DNA of 10,931 bases, from assembly GCA_036401335.1 (NCBI GenBank), contig DASWVC010000311.1, positions 1 to 10,931 of the forward strand. The letters run 5' to 3'. The position numbers and the translations under genes are program-made. Source of the stretch: DASWVC01 sp036401335 (GTDB taxonomy: Bacteria > Verrucomicrobiota > Verrucomicrobiia > Chthoniobacterales > JAFAMB01). The notes under the pieces are model-generated. The model saw only the letters and a program-made list of their open reading frames with translations, was not told the DNA's origin and made no database searches. Shown here piece after piece: positions 1 through 8,505 of this stretch (position 1 is its first letter; each line of letters opens with the position of its first letter).

Positions 1-1
1 C

Positions 2-991
<990 letters not shown>

Positions 992-1000
992 ATAAAAGTC

Positions 1001-1771
1001 CTATTGTTCGCTGTAGTTCCAGGTTAATCCGCCGTCGACAAAAAGGGTGGCACCCGTGATGTAATCCGCATCACTGGACGCTAAAAACAAGGCGACACCG
1101 GCCACGTCGGTGGTCTTGCCAAGACGCCGGAGAGGAATGTTTTCCAACAGGGCGTTCAACTTTTCCGGGTCGTTCAGCAGCTTCGTGTTGATCGGTGTCT
1201 CGATTGCTCCGGGCGCGATGTTGTTGACCGTGATTCCGTAAGGCGCGAGCTCAATGGACAGGTTCCGCATCATCATTTTCATGCCGCCTTTGCTGGCACA
1301 GTAGGAGGTGAAATGCGGGAAGGGCAGCTCCTCATGGACCGAGCTCATGTTGATGACTTTACCGGGCTGCTTCGCGGCCATGAGCTTTTTAACGAACGCC
1401 TGCGTCGTGAAAAAGGCGCCCTTAAGGTTGGTTTTTAACACCAGATCGTAATCGTCTTCCGTCACTTCCCAGAAGGAACCACGTTTTTCCACGCCGGCGT
1501 TGTTGACGAGAATGTCCAGCCCTCCCAGTCCATTGAAAGAATCTTCCACCAGGCGTTGCACGTCTCCCACCGAGCCCAGGTCCGCACCAACGGCCACGGC
1601 CTTGCGCCCCATGGCCTTGACCCGGGCTACGGTCTCGTCCGCGGTCTCCGGATGGCTGTGGTAGTTAATGATCACGTCAGCGCCTTCGCTCGCAAACCGA
1701 AGCGCAATCTCCTGACCAATTCCTTGGCTGCTGCCTGTCACCAGGGCTTTCTTTCCTTGGAGCCTCATCAT
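1001..1771 (-). CDS. glucose 1-dehydrogenase-like short-chain dehydrogenase
   Basis: A classical SDR oxidoreductase of 256 residues. It shows the cofactor motif TGSSQGIG at 12-19, NNAG at 90-93, Asn115, Ser144 and the catalytic Tyr157-x3-Lys161 pair, ending with ITGATLFVDGG. The segments INMSSVHEELPFP, ASKGGMK and PGAIETPIN closely resemble Bacillus glucose 1-dehydrogenase (NAD(P)+, EC 1.1.1.47) as I remember it, so beta-D-glucose to glucono-1,5-lactone is the best reaction guess. Another sugar or polyol substrate remains possible. The open frame runs upstream to 2344, but that extension is antisense to the SpmAB gene and has no SDR homology. The real start is one of two adjacent ATGs at 1771 or 1768, which differ by one residue. 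Only a weak GGGA lies upstream. It precedes gnd by 9 nt, so the pair suggests an oxidative glucose/gluconate route. Confidence 0.9.
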   Translation of the reverse strand: MMRLQGKKALVTGSSQGIGQEIALRFASEGADVIINYHSHPETADETVARVKAMGRKAVAVGADLGSVGDVQRLVEDSFNGLGGLDILVNNAGVEKRGSFWEVTEDDYDLVLKTNLKGAFFTTQAFVKKLMAAKQPGKVINMSSVHEELPFPHFTSYCASKGGMKMMMRNLSIELAPYGITVNNIAPGAIETPINTKLLNDPEKLNALLENIPLRRLGKTTDVAGVALFLASSDADYITGATLFVDGGLTWNYSEQ

Positions 1772-1913
1772 CGCACTGTCCCGAAAAGTTAGTTTTCCGC
1801 CAGTCTTACTTCTGCCAGAATTTCGCAATGTTGAGCCCTCCCGGACTTGAGCAGATCGTTTCCGCCCGAAAAACAGGTATGTTGAAGAAAGACGCCGTGG
1901 TGATCCGACGGGC

Positions 1914-3239
1914 ATGCTGAACCTTTTATGGATGCTGCTGTTGTTGAGCGGCGTGGTGGTTGCCGGGGTTTCCGGCAGGTTTGACCTGCTGAACCAGTCG
2001 GTGTTTGCCAGCGCCAGGGCCGCCGTGATGGACCTGGCGCTGCCGCTGGCCGGCACCATGGCGCTCTGGCTGGGCCTCATGCGCCTGGCCGAACAGGCCG
2101 GCCTCATCGCGCTGCTCGCCAAGGTCATCCGGCCATTGATGAAACGGCTGTTTCCGGAGATCCCGCCGCACGATCCCGCCTTGGGCTCCATGATGATGGC
2201 GATTGCCGCAAACATGCTGGGGGTAAGCAACGCGGCCACGCCGCTTGGCCTGAGGGCGATGACGGACCTCAGCCGCCTCAACCCGCATCCGGGGACCGCC
2301 AGCAACGCCATGTGCATGTTCCTCGCGCTCAACACCGCAGCCATTCAGCTCGTGCCCGCGACCGCCATGAACGTGCTGGCCATCAACGGCGGCAAAACCC
2401 CTACCGCCATCATTCCCACCACGCTCCTGGCAACCACGGCGGCGACGCTTGCCGCCGTGACGGCCGTGAAATGCCTTGAACGACTGCCGTGGTTTGCTGT
2501 GCCGCAGCCGCCGGCGACAATACCCAAGGGGCGAACCACGGAAAATTCCGGGTCCGCAGCCCCAAGCATGGAACCCGACCTGCCGAAGCCCGCTCCCCTT
2601 GCCCGCTGGGCCGGGGTGTTGCTCGGGCTGCTCTTCCTGTTTTTCCTTGGGGTATTCGTCACCACGCTCTGGTCGGCAAGCAGTGGAGCGGCTATGCCGT
2701 TTCCGGCCAACGTTTTCCGGGCCCTTTCCCCGTTGGTGGTGCCGTTCCTGCTCACCGCCTTCCCGCTGTACGCTGCCGGACGCGGGGTGTCGGTCTATCA
2801 GGAATTCGTCGAGGGGGCCAAGGAGGGCTTTCAGGTCGCGGTGCGCATCGTTCCTTTCCTCGTCGGCATGCTCGTGGCAATCGGCGTGTTCCGGGATTCA
2901 GGTGCCCTGGACCTGCTGCGCCGGGGCCTGGCGCCCTTGTTCACGCAGTTGCGGGCGCCGGTCGACCTTTTGCCGATGATCCTGATGCGTCCACTCAGCG
3001 GCAGTGGTTCCATCGCGGTGCTCGGCGATTTGGTAAAACGATTTGGGCCCGACCACCTCCTCAGCTACACGGCCGCAACCATCTATGGCAGTGCGGAGAC
3101 CACGTTTTACGTGGTGGCGGTTTACTTTGGCTCCGTGAGCATCACCCGAACCCGGCACGCGATCCCCGCCGGCCTGCTCGCGGACCTCGCGGGAATGGCT
3201 GCAGCGGTCCTCGTTTGCCGCGCCTTGTACGGCAACTGA
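1914..3239 (+). CDS. SpmA-SpmB fusion membrane protein (nucleoside recognition/Gate domains)
   Basis: A 441-residue polytopic inner-membrane protein that joins two proteins which are separate in Bacillus. Residues 1 to about 190 resemble spore maturation protein A, with NMLGVSNAATPLGLRAM at 100-116 as the marker. A polar Pro/Ser-rich linker spans about 196-228. Residues 229-441 resemble SpmB, with LMRPLSGSGS at 357-366 and YGSAETTFYV at 391-400. Both halves belong to the nucleoside recognition (Gate) superfamily. In Bacillus the pair affects spore core dehydration; fused forms in non-sporulating bacteria have no settled function, and small-molecule transport is a guess. ATG at 1914 is used because no earlier in-frame start is near and the reading begins directly in a hydrophobic helix. 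The leader has no clear Shine-Dalgarno. The gene is divergent from the SDR gene (142 bp apart) and convergent with the importer operon. Confidence 0.88.
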   Translation: MLNLLWMLLLLSGVVVAGVSGRFDLLNQSVFASARAAVMDLALPLAGTMALWLGLMRLAEQAGLIALLAKVIRPLMKRLFPEIPPHDPALGSMMMAIAANMLGVSNAATPLGLRAMTDLSRLNPHPGTASNAMCMFLALNTAAIQLVPATAMNVLAINGGKTPTAIIPTTLLATTAATLAAVTAVKCLERLPWFAVPQPPATIPKGRTTENSGSAAPSMEPDLPKPAPLARWAGVLLGLLFLFFLGVFVTTLWSASSGAAMPFPANVFRALSPLVVPFLLTAFPLYAAGRGVSVYQEFVEGAKEGFQVAVRIVPFLVGMLVAIGVFRDSGALDLLRRGLAPLFTQLRAPVDLLPMILMRPLSGSGSIAVLGDLVKRFGPDHLLSYTAATIYGSAETTFYVVAVYFGSVSITRTRHAIPAGLLADLAGMAAAVLVCRALYGN

Positions 3240-3412
3240 ACGGCATCCTTGCCGAAAAGAGAGGTGACCACGGGCAGTGGGGGCAGACAAACGGCGCTCA
3301 TCTGGCAGCGGAAGCAGTCAAACGAGGGCGCTTCGGGACAAGCTCCCCTACTGGGCACGGGGCGACCCCCCACGTACTTTCACCCCGAATACCCTTATCT
3401 TAGTGCCATTGG

Positions 3413-3428
3413 CCCGATACCCCGATAC
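3413..3428. repeat. tandem duplicated 8-mer CCCGATAC
   Basis: Two head-to-tail copies of CCCGATAC sit in the 196-bp convergent spacer, just beyond the permease stop codon. They could be chance. The rest of this spacer (3240-3435) holds only a short hairpin at 3241-3254 without a T tract, and I see no gene or convincing terminator in it. Confidence 0.4.
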
Positions 3429-3435
3429 CTTCTGT

Positions 3436-4446
3436 CTAGCCCACCCGGCGCTGGCGCTGGCCGAGTGCATCCAAGAGCACCGCCACGAAAATAACGGCCC
3501 CTTGCACAAACTGCACCCAGAAAGGAGAGACGTTCAACAGGTTCAAACCATTGCGCAAGACCCCGATGGTTAGGACGCCGAAGAACGTGCCGATCATGTT
3601 CCCGCGCCCGCCGAAAAGCGAGGCGCCCCCGATCACGACGGCGGCAATGACGTCCAGTTCGAGCCCGACCGCTGAGGACGGCAAGGCCGCCGTCAGCCGG
3701 CCCGTGAGGACCCAGCTGGCCAGGCCGGTGAGGGCGCCGGCCAGCGTGTAAACCAGCAGTTCAACCCGCCTCACGTTGATTCCGGCGAGCCGCGCGGCCT
3801 CTCGGTTGCCGCCGAGGGCGTACACCTCGTGACCGAACACGGTGTGGGCAAGCACGAGGTGCATGATGAGGAAAACGCATCCGGTGATAATGATGGGCAC
3901 CGAGACGTTAAAAAGCGTGCCTGCGCCAGGGTAATTGTAGTCATCCGGCAGGCCGAAAATCGTCTGGCCATTTGAATAAGCCATTGTCAGACCCCGGCCC
4001 ATCGCCAGGCTGGAAAGGGTCGCAATAAAAGCGGAAAGGCCAAGGCGGGAGATGCAAAATCCGTTAAACAACCCGGCAAGGATGCCCACCCCGAGGCAGG
4101 CAACCCCTCCGAGCCACCCCGGCCAACCGTTGTTGACCACCAATCCGGCAGAAAGGATGCCGGCTAGGGCCACCACTGAACCGACGGACAAATCAATCCC
4201 TGCAATGATGATGACGAAAGTCGCGCCGCAGGCCGCTATCGCGATCACCGAACTTTGCCGGGCGATGTTCGACCAATTTTCAACGGATAAAAACTGCGGC
4301 GACAACCAAGTAAAAGCGGCCACGAGCAGCAGCAAGGCAATCTGAACGGTGAAACGGCTGGCGAATTCGAGCCCGGAAGTCAGGGTCACTCGACGGGAAG
4401 CGGCGGGAACGGAGTCGCCTGGCGCGTTGGCAACCGGTTGGTTCAT
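3436..4446 (-). CDS. CUT2 (ribose-type) sugar ABC transporter permease
   Basis: Membrane-spanning subunit of a sugar importer, 336 residues, the usual size for RbsC-like permeases. After a polar cytoplasmic N-terminus of about 30 residues there is a chain of hydrophobic helices. The family hallmark GIDLSVGS lies at residues 83-90, and the C-terminal part has GGASLFGGRGN, also typical of this family. Its ATG overlaps the stop codon of the upstream ATPase gene (ATGA, 4443-4446), which fixes the start and implies translational coupling. It is the third and last gene of the binding protein-ATPase-permease operon, so the transporter channel is probably a homodimer of this subunit. Substrate cannot be read from the permease. 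The position opposite mtnK-mtnA makes 5-methylthioribose or a related deoxy-pentose a reasonable inference. Confidence 0.93.
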   Translation of the reverse strand: MNQPVANAPGDSVPAASRRVTLTSGLEFASRFTVQIALLLLVAAFTWLSPQFLSVENWSNIARQSSVIAIAACGATFVIIIAGIDLSVGSVVALAGILSAGLVVNNGWPGWLGGVACLGVGILAGLFNGFCISRLGLSAFIATLSSLAMGRGLTMAYSNGQTIFGLPDDYNYPGAGTLFNVSVPIIITGCVFLIMHLVLAHTVFGHEVYALGGNREAARLAGINVRRVELLVYTLAGALTGLASWVLTGRLTAALPSSAVGLELDVIAAVVIGGASLFGGRGNMIGTFFGVLTIGVLRNGLNLLNVSPFWVQFVQGAVIFVAVLLDALGQRQRRVG

Positions 4447-5996
4447 GGTTGGTACAATCGGTTCAGGGTATCGCCCGCGGGTGCATCCGTCAGGTGAACC
4501 ACCTCGTCGGGCACGGTTTCGCCGGTGCTGAGGTGCAGCACGCGTTCGTGCGTCGCCGCCGCGCGGCTTAGATCTCCAACGACCCGGCCGCCGTTGAGGA
4601 CCAGCACGCGGTCCGCCAAACCCAACAACTCAGGGAGTTCCGAGGAGACCAACAAAATGGCGCAGCCGGCGGCGGCAAACGCCATGATCTGTTTGTACAC
4701 TTCGACCTTTGCCCCGACGTCCACACCGCGGGTAGGTTCATCCAAAAGGTAGAGCCGCGGTTCTGCCGCGTTGGCCCTGGCAAAGATAACCTTCTGTTGA
4801 TTCCCACCCGAAAGGGTCCGGACCGCGGAGAGCGGGCCACGACAGGCAACGCTGAACTGCCGGATGCCGGCGAGGCTGAGTTGGCGCTTGAGGCTGGCCT
4901 GCACAAAGCCGAAGCGCGCAATCCGCGGCAGGACGGAAGCGGCCATGTTGTTCTCGATGGACGCATCGGGCATCAGCCCTTCAGCTTTGCGGTCCTCAGG
5001 AACCATGACCATCCCGTGCCGGATGGCGTCCGACGGTCCCCTCGGCTGAAACGGGCGTCCGTTCCATTCAAGGCGGCCGCCCCGCAACGGATGGGCGCCG
5101 AAGATCGCTTTCAGCAGCTCGCTCCGCCCGCTCCCGACCACCCCGGCGATGCCCAGGATTTCGCCGCGGTGCAAATCAAAACTGACATCCTGGAGCCGCG
5201 GCGGAACGGTGGCGTGGCGGACGGACAGGACCACGTCACCGCGGCGCCGAGGTTCATACGGATAGAATTGCTCGATGGAACGATTGACCATCGCTTCCAC
5301 CAGGGAGCGACTGGTCCAATCCGCGATGGGCTTGACGGCCACGGTCTTGCCGTCACGCAGCACAAGCACCCGGTCGCACACCTGGAAAATTTCTTCAAGA
5401 TGATGGGAAATGTAGATGATGCCGAGCTGTTGCGCCTTGAGACGGGCGATGAACTCATAGAGGCGCCCGACCTCATGCTCGCTGAGGTACGACGTCGGCT
5501 CGTCCATCAGCACGATTTTTGCCCGGCGGTTGATGGCCCGGGCAATCTCGACCATCTGCTGGTACCCGGGTGACAAGCTGCCGGCACGCTGCCGCGGATT
5601 AATTTCCAGCCCGAGCCCACGGAGCAACCGCGTAGCCTCGGCCTGCATTCGGCGGCGGTTCACCAGCGGCAGGCGACCATGGGTCGGCACCGTCCCAAGA
5701 AACACGTTCTCTGCCACGGACAACTCGGGAACGATGGTGAGCTCCTGGTAAATCACCGCCACCCCGGCCGCTATGCTGTCGGCCGGCGACCGGAATTGCA
5801 CCGGCCGGCCGTCAATTTCCATTGTTCCGGCGTCGACCGCGTGGGCACCGGCCAGGGCTTTGACCAGGGTAGACTTGCCTGCCCCGTTTTCACCAACAAT
5901 GCCGAGCACCTCCCCCGCGGACAACTCCACATCGACCCGGGAGAGCGCCAGGTTAGCGCCGAAGGCCTTGCTGATCTCCCGCATCCGCAACCGCAT
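4443..5996 (-). CDS. sugar ABC transporter ATP-binding protein, two ABC domains (RbsA-like)
   Basis: Energising subunit of the importer, 517 residues, with two tandem ABC domains as in RbsA/MglA. The first domain has Walker A GENGAGKST at 35-43, signature LSPGYQQ at 141-147, Walker B IVLMDE at 161-166 and the H-loop near His199. The second has the degenerate Walker A GVVGSGRSE at 285-293 (Arg in place of Lys, normal for this family), signature LSGGNQQ at 395-401 and LLDEPTRGVD from 417. The frame is open to an ATG at 6014, but I prefer 5996. That ATG shares its A with the stop codon of the binding-protein gene (TAATG), sits 8 nt after GAGG, and starts exactly where the family homology does. 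The 3' end overlaps the permease start by 4 nt, so the three genes form one tight operon. Confidence 0.95.
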   Translation of the reverse strand: MRLRMREISKAFGANLALSRVDVELSAGEVLGIVGENGAGKSTLVKALAGAHAVDAGTMEIDGRPVQFRSPADSIAAGVAVIYQELTIVPELSVAENVFLGTVPTHGRLPLVNRRRMQAEATRLLRGLGLEINPRQRAGSLSPGYQQMVEIARAINRRAKIVLMDEPTSYLSEHEVGRLYEFIARLKAQQLGIIYISHHLEEIFQVCDRVLVLRDGKTVAVKPIADWTSRSLVEAMVNRSIEQFYPYEPRRRGDVVLSVRHATVPPRLQDVSFDLHRGEILGIAGVVGSGRSELLKAIFGAHPLRGGRLEWNGRPFQPRGPSDAIRHGMVMVPEDRKAEGLMPDASIENNMAASVLPRIARFGFVQASLKRQLSLAGIRQFSVACRGPLSAVRTLSGGNQQKVIFARANAAEPRLYLLDEPTRGVDVGAKVEVYKQIMAFAAAGCAILLVSSELPELLGLADRVLVLNGGRVVGDLSRAAATHERVLHLSTGETVPDEVVHLTDAPAGDTLNRLYQP

Positions 5997-7060
5997 TACT
6001 TCGCCTCGCCCCAAAGCCCATAGGCTTTCGCCTCCGCAGAATCGAGGTTTTCCCTGGTGAGCAGCAGGTTTGGGTAGTAGACGCGCTTTTCGATGGATTT
6101 TCCCGCGGAAAGATCCCGGGCGAAATCGACTGCTGTGGCCGCCATCTTGACCGGGTTCTGCGAGATGGTTGCATCCAGCTTGCCGTCGCGAATGGCCTGC
6201 AGCGCCTGGCCGGTGCCGTCAATCCCGAGAACCAGGATTCGGCCGTTGTCGCCCACCGGCTTGAAGCGGTGCGCCGCGTCAATCGCGCGCAGCGCGCCCA
6301 CGGCGTTGTCGTCGTTTGCGCAGAAAACCGCGTCCACCTTGGCGTTGGCCTGCAGAATGTCCGTCATCAGGTTGAGCGCACGCTCCTGGTCAAAGTTAGC
6401 CGCCTGACTGGCCACCAGCTTGATCTCCGGGTATTGCTTCAGCCCGTCCATGAACCCCTTCTCACGGCTCTCGGCAGCCGTGGTGCCCCGGAGGCCTTGC
6501 AGATTGACCACGTTGCCTTTCGCGCTTCCGTACCGTGCCTTCAACTTCTCCGCGATCCAGTCCGCGCCTTTCTGACCCATCTCCACGTTATTGGTTTCGA
6601 TGAAGCTCGCCAGCTCACCGCCGTCTGAACCGCGGTCAAGGGCGATCACCGGAATCTTCGCCGCATTGGCTTTCTTGACCGAAGGCACCACAGCCTTGGC
6701 GTTAATGGGGCAGATGATGATCACGTCTACCCTTTTCGTGATCAGGTCTTCCATTTGGTTGATCTGGGTGGACATGTCGTTGTTGGCATTTGGCGCGATC
6801 AACTCGTAGCCGAGTGCGGTGCAACGGTCTTGCACGCCATGTGCCATGCCGACAAAGAAGGGATTGACGAGGGTTGGAACCGTCAACCCCACCCGAAGTT
6901 TTTTGCCGCCGCTTTCTTCTGCAGCGCGGACCGAAGGAAGGTTTGGACCGGTGATCGTGGCCAAGGCGGCGAGGCCGAGCGCCGCGACGGGGAGAAAAGC
7001 TCGGCGACTGATACCCGGGCGTGAGCAGGGGCGGAACGAAGGGAAGGAAGGGCGGTTCAT
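5996..7060 (-). CDS. periplasmic sugar-binding protein of the CUT2 importer, Tat-type signal
   Basis: Substrate-binding protein of 354 residues in the ribose/galactose-binding (Peripla_BP_4, RbsB-like) family. The N-terminus carries a twin-arginine motif SRRAFL at residues 18-23 followed by a hydrophobic stretch and a plausible signal-peptidase site VRA|A around residue 46, so export is probably by Tat. The mature part begins KLRVGLTVPTLVNPFFVGM, the usual first strand and ligand-site region, and has PVIALDRGSDGG and FCANDDNAVGALRAID typical of the fold. ATG at 7060 is the first start in frame. The leader just before it is pyrimidine-rich (GCCCTCCC) with no Shine-Dalgarno. It is the promoter-proximal gene of the operon and is divergent from mtnK across a 173-bp spacer. 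The ligand is unknown from sequence; 5-methylthioribose is inferred from context, with ribose, allose or 5-deoxyribose as alternatives. Confidence 0.92.
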   Translation of the reverse strand: MNRPSFPSFRPCSRPGISRRAFLPVAALGLAALATITGPNLPSVRAAEESGGKKLRVGLTVPTLVNPFFVGMAHGVQDRCTALGYELIAPNANNDMSTQINQMEDLITKRVDVIIICPINAKAVVPSVKKANAAKIPVIALDRGSDGGELASFIETNNVEMGQKGADWIAEKLKARYGSAKGNVVNLQGLRGTTAAESREKGFMDGLKQYPEIKLVASQAANFDQERALNLMTDILQANAKVDAVFCANDDNAVGALRAIDAAHRFKPVGDNGRILVLGIDGTGQALQAIRDGKLDATISQNPVKMAATAVDFARDLSAGKSIEKRVYYPNLLLTRENLDSAEAKAYGLWGEAK

Positions 7061-7069
7061 GGGAGGGCA

Positions 7070-7086
7070 ATCTGTTCTTAACAGAT
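7070..7086. promoter_or_regulatory. palindromic operator candidate between importer operon and mtnKA
   Basis: ATCTGTT-CTT-AACAGAT is a perfect inverted repeat with 7-bp arms and a 3-nt spacer, in the divergent spacer, 9 bp upstream of the binding-protein ATG. A second inverted repeat, TTAAC-AGAT-GTTAA (7078-7091), overlaps it. The shape suits a dimeric HTH regulator controlling both divergent operons. No regulator gene lies in the window, so the cognate factor is unknown. Confidence 0.4.
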
Positions 7087-7106
7087 GTTAAAAGGGGTTA
7101 TCGAAT
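7078..7106 (+). promoter_or_regulatory. candidate sigma70-type promoter for mtnK-mtnA
   Basis: TTAACA (5 of 6 to TTGACA) at 7078-7083, a 17-nt spacer and TCGAAT (4 of 6 to TATAAT) at 7101-7106. The -35 box lies inside the palindromic operator candidate, which would allow repression by occlusion. The leader to mtnK would be about 120 nt. This was found by eye only. Confidence 0.3.
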
Positions 7107-7233
7107 GGCCCGTCCAGAGATAAAGACTGGGCCGGCCGGCGTCAAGCCGCGAAGGGATGTTTAAGGACGGTGCCGTCATGGTGCTCGCGCGCAAAGCCGG
7201 GCCGGTCTATTGTTTTCCGGTTTCCCCCGTCCT

Positions 7234-8505
7234 ATGCCATCGCGCGACGTGCCGCCCGGTTACACTCCCCTGCTGGAAAAGACAGTTGCCGGTTTTCTTG
7301 CCCGGCACCCGGAAACATTCGACATCCTCGGTCCGGACCCGGACCGCTGGCGGGCGCGCGAGGTGGGCGACGGCAATCTTAACCTGGTTTTTATTGTTCA
7401 GAGCGATGACGGCCGATCCCTGGTGGTTAAACAGGCATTGCCCTATGTGCGGCTGGTTGGAGACTCGTGGCCCCTGCCGCTTAGCCGCAGCTATTTCGAA
7501 CGGCGTGCCCTGCAACTCCAAAGCGAGGTGGCCGATCGCTTTTTGCCGAAGGTGTACTTCTACGACGAAACCGCCGCGGCCATCGTCATGGAATACCTTC
7601 ACCCGCACGTCGTCCTCCGGAAGGGGTTTGTTCGCGGGATTCGTTACCCCCGTCTGGCCGAGGATCTCGGGGCATTCCTGGCGCAAACGCTTTTCGGAAC
7701 GTCCGACTTGGCGTTGCCCGCGCCCCGCAAACGGGCCCAGGTCTCCTTTTTCAGCGGCAACGCGGAGCTGTGCCGGCTGACCGAGGATTTTGTGTTCACG
7801 GATCCTTACCGGATCGCTGCCCTGAACCGGTGGACGACGCCGCACCTGGACGACCTGGCGGCCGAGTTGCGAGCGGATGCCGAACTTAAGGTCTGCAGCC
7901 AACGCTTCAAATGGCTTTTTCTGAACCATACGGAAGCGCTCGTGCACGGCGACCTGCACACCGGTTCCATCATGGCGACGCCGGAGGACACGCGGGTGAT
8001 CGATCCGGAGTTCGCCTTTTACGGACCCATGGGGTTCGACCTCGGGGCGGTGCTAGGGAATTTTTACCTGGCCTACTTTGCGCAGGAGGGCCACGAGCAG
8101 AGGTCGCACGAGCGGCACGAATACCGCGAATGGCTCCTTGCGACCGCCGAGCAGGTCTGGGGGACGTTCACCTCCGGTTTTCTGCGGCTCTGGCAGGAAA
8201 ACGCCACCGGCGATGGGTACCCGGCAGAACTCTTTTCTGATCCGGTTGCCCGGCAGGCCTTGGAAAAAGAGCGCGTTGTTTTTATGCGCCGGTTGTTAGG
8301 GGATGCCCTCGGATTTGCCGGGATGAAGATGCTCCGGCGTATCTTTGGGGTTGCACACGTGGAAGACCTGGAATCGATTGAGGATCCGGACCGACGGGCG
8401 CATTGCGAGCGTAAAGCCGTCCGGCTTGGGCGGGAGCTCGTTGTGAACGCGCGTGCCTGGCTGAGCCTTGCGGATGTAAACGTCAGGGCGCGGGAACTTT
8501 CATGA
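7234..8505 (+). CDS. mtnK: S-methyl-5-thioribose kinase
   Basis: Phosphorylates 5-methylthioribose at C1 with ATP, the entry step for free methylthioribose into salvage; the enzyme acts in the cytosol. The 423-residue protein follows the known MtnK pattern: GDGNLNLVF at 45-53 (nucleotide loop), VVKQALPYVR with Lys66, the catalytic HGDLHTGSI at 238-246 with Asp240, and the metal-binding DPEF at 257-260 followed by GPMGFDLG. MtnK is related to aminoglycoside phosphotransferase/choline kinase-like enzymes, but the combined motifs are specific to MtnK. The frame extends to a TTG at 7210, but I use ATG 7234. Neither has a Shine-Dalgarno, and the leader before 7234 is pyrimidine-rich. The last codons overlap the mtnA start (ATGA, 8502-8505). 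Activity on 5-deoxyribose or another 5-modified ribose cannot be excluded. Confidence 0.95.
   Translation: MPSRDVPPGYTPLLEKTVAGFLARHPETFDILGPDPDRWRAREVGDGNLNLVFIVQSDDGRSLVVKQALPYVRLVGDSWPLPLSRSYFERRALQLQSEVADRFLPKVYFYDETAAAIVMEYLHPHVVLRKGFVRGIRYPRLAEDLGAFLAQTLFGTSDLALPAPRKRAQVSFFSGNAELCRLTEDFVFTDPYRIAALNRWTTPHLDDLAAELRADAELKVCSQRFKWLFLNHTEALVHGDLHTGSIMATPEDTRVIDPEFAFYGPMGFDLGAVLGNFYLAYFAQEGHEQRSHERHEYREWLLATAEQVWGTFTSGFLRLWQENATGDGYPAELFSDPVARQALEKERVVFMRRLLGDALGFAGMKMLRRIFGVAHVEDLESIEDPDRRAHCERKAVRLGRELVVNARAWLSLADVNVRARELS

Noticed and set aside
1810..1820. Short inverted repeat TTCTG-C-CAGAA in the SDR/SpmAB divergent spacer as an operator
   Set aside because: Arms of 5 bp with a 1-nt spacer are common by chance, no good promoter hexamers flank it, and it does not match the other palindromes in the window.
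1772..2344. N-terminal extension of the SDR reading frame by about 190 residues
   Set aside because: It is antisense to the SpmA half of the fusion gene, has low-complexity residue content without SDR features, and the SDR fold begins exactly at the ATGs at 1771/1768.
3241..3254. Hairpin CGGCA-TCCT-TGCCG just after the SpmAB stop codon as a terminator
   Set aside because: Only 5 bp of stem, and it is followed by AAAAG rather than a T tract, so it is not a convincing intrinsic terminator on either strand.
4797..5573. 258-residue plus-strand frame opposite the ABC ATPase
   Set aside because: Antisense shadow; both ABC domains with Walker and signature motifs are intact on the minus strand.
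5997..6014. Upstream ATG at 6014 as the start of the ABC ATPase
   Set aside because: It would overlap the binding-protein gene by 19 nt, has no Shine-Dalgarno, and adds six residues outside the family homology. ATG 5996 has GAGG and a TAATG junction.
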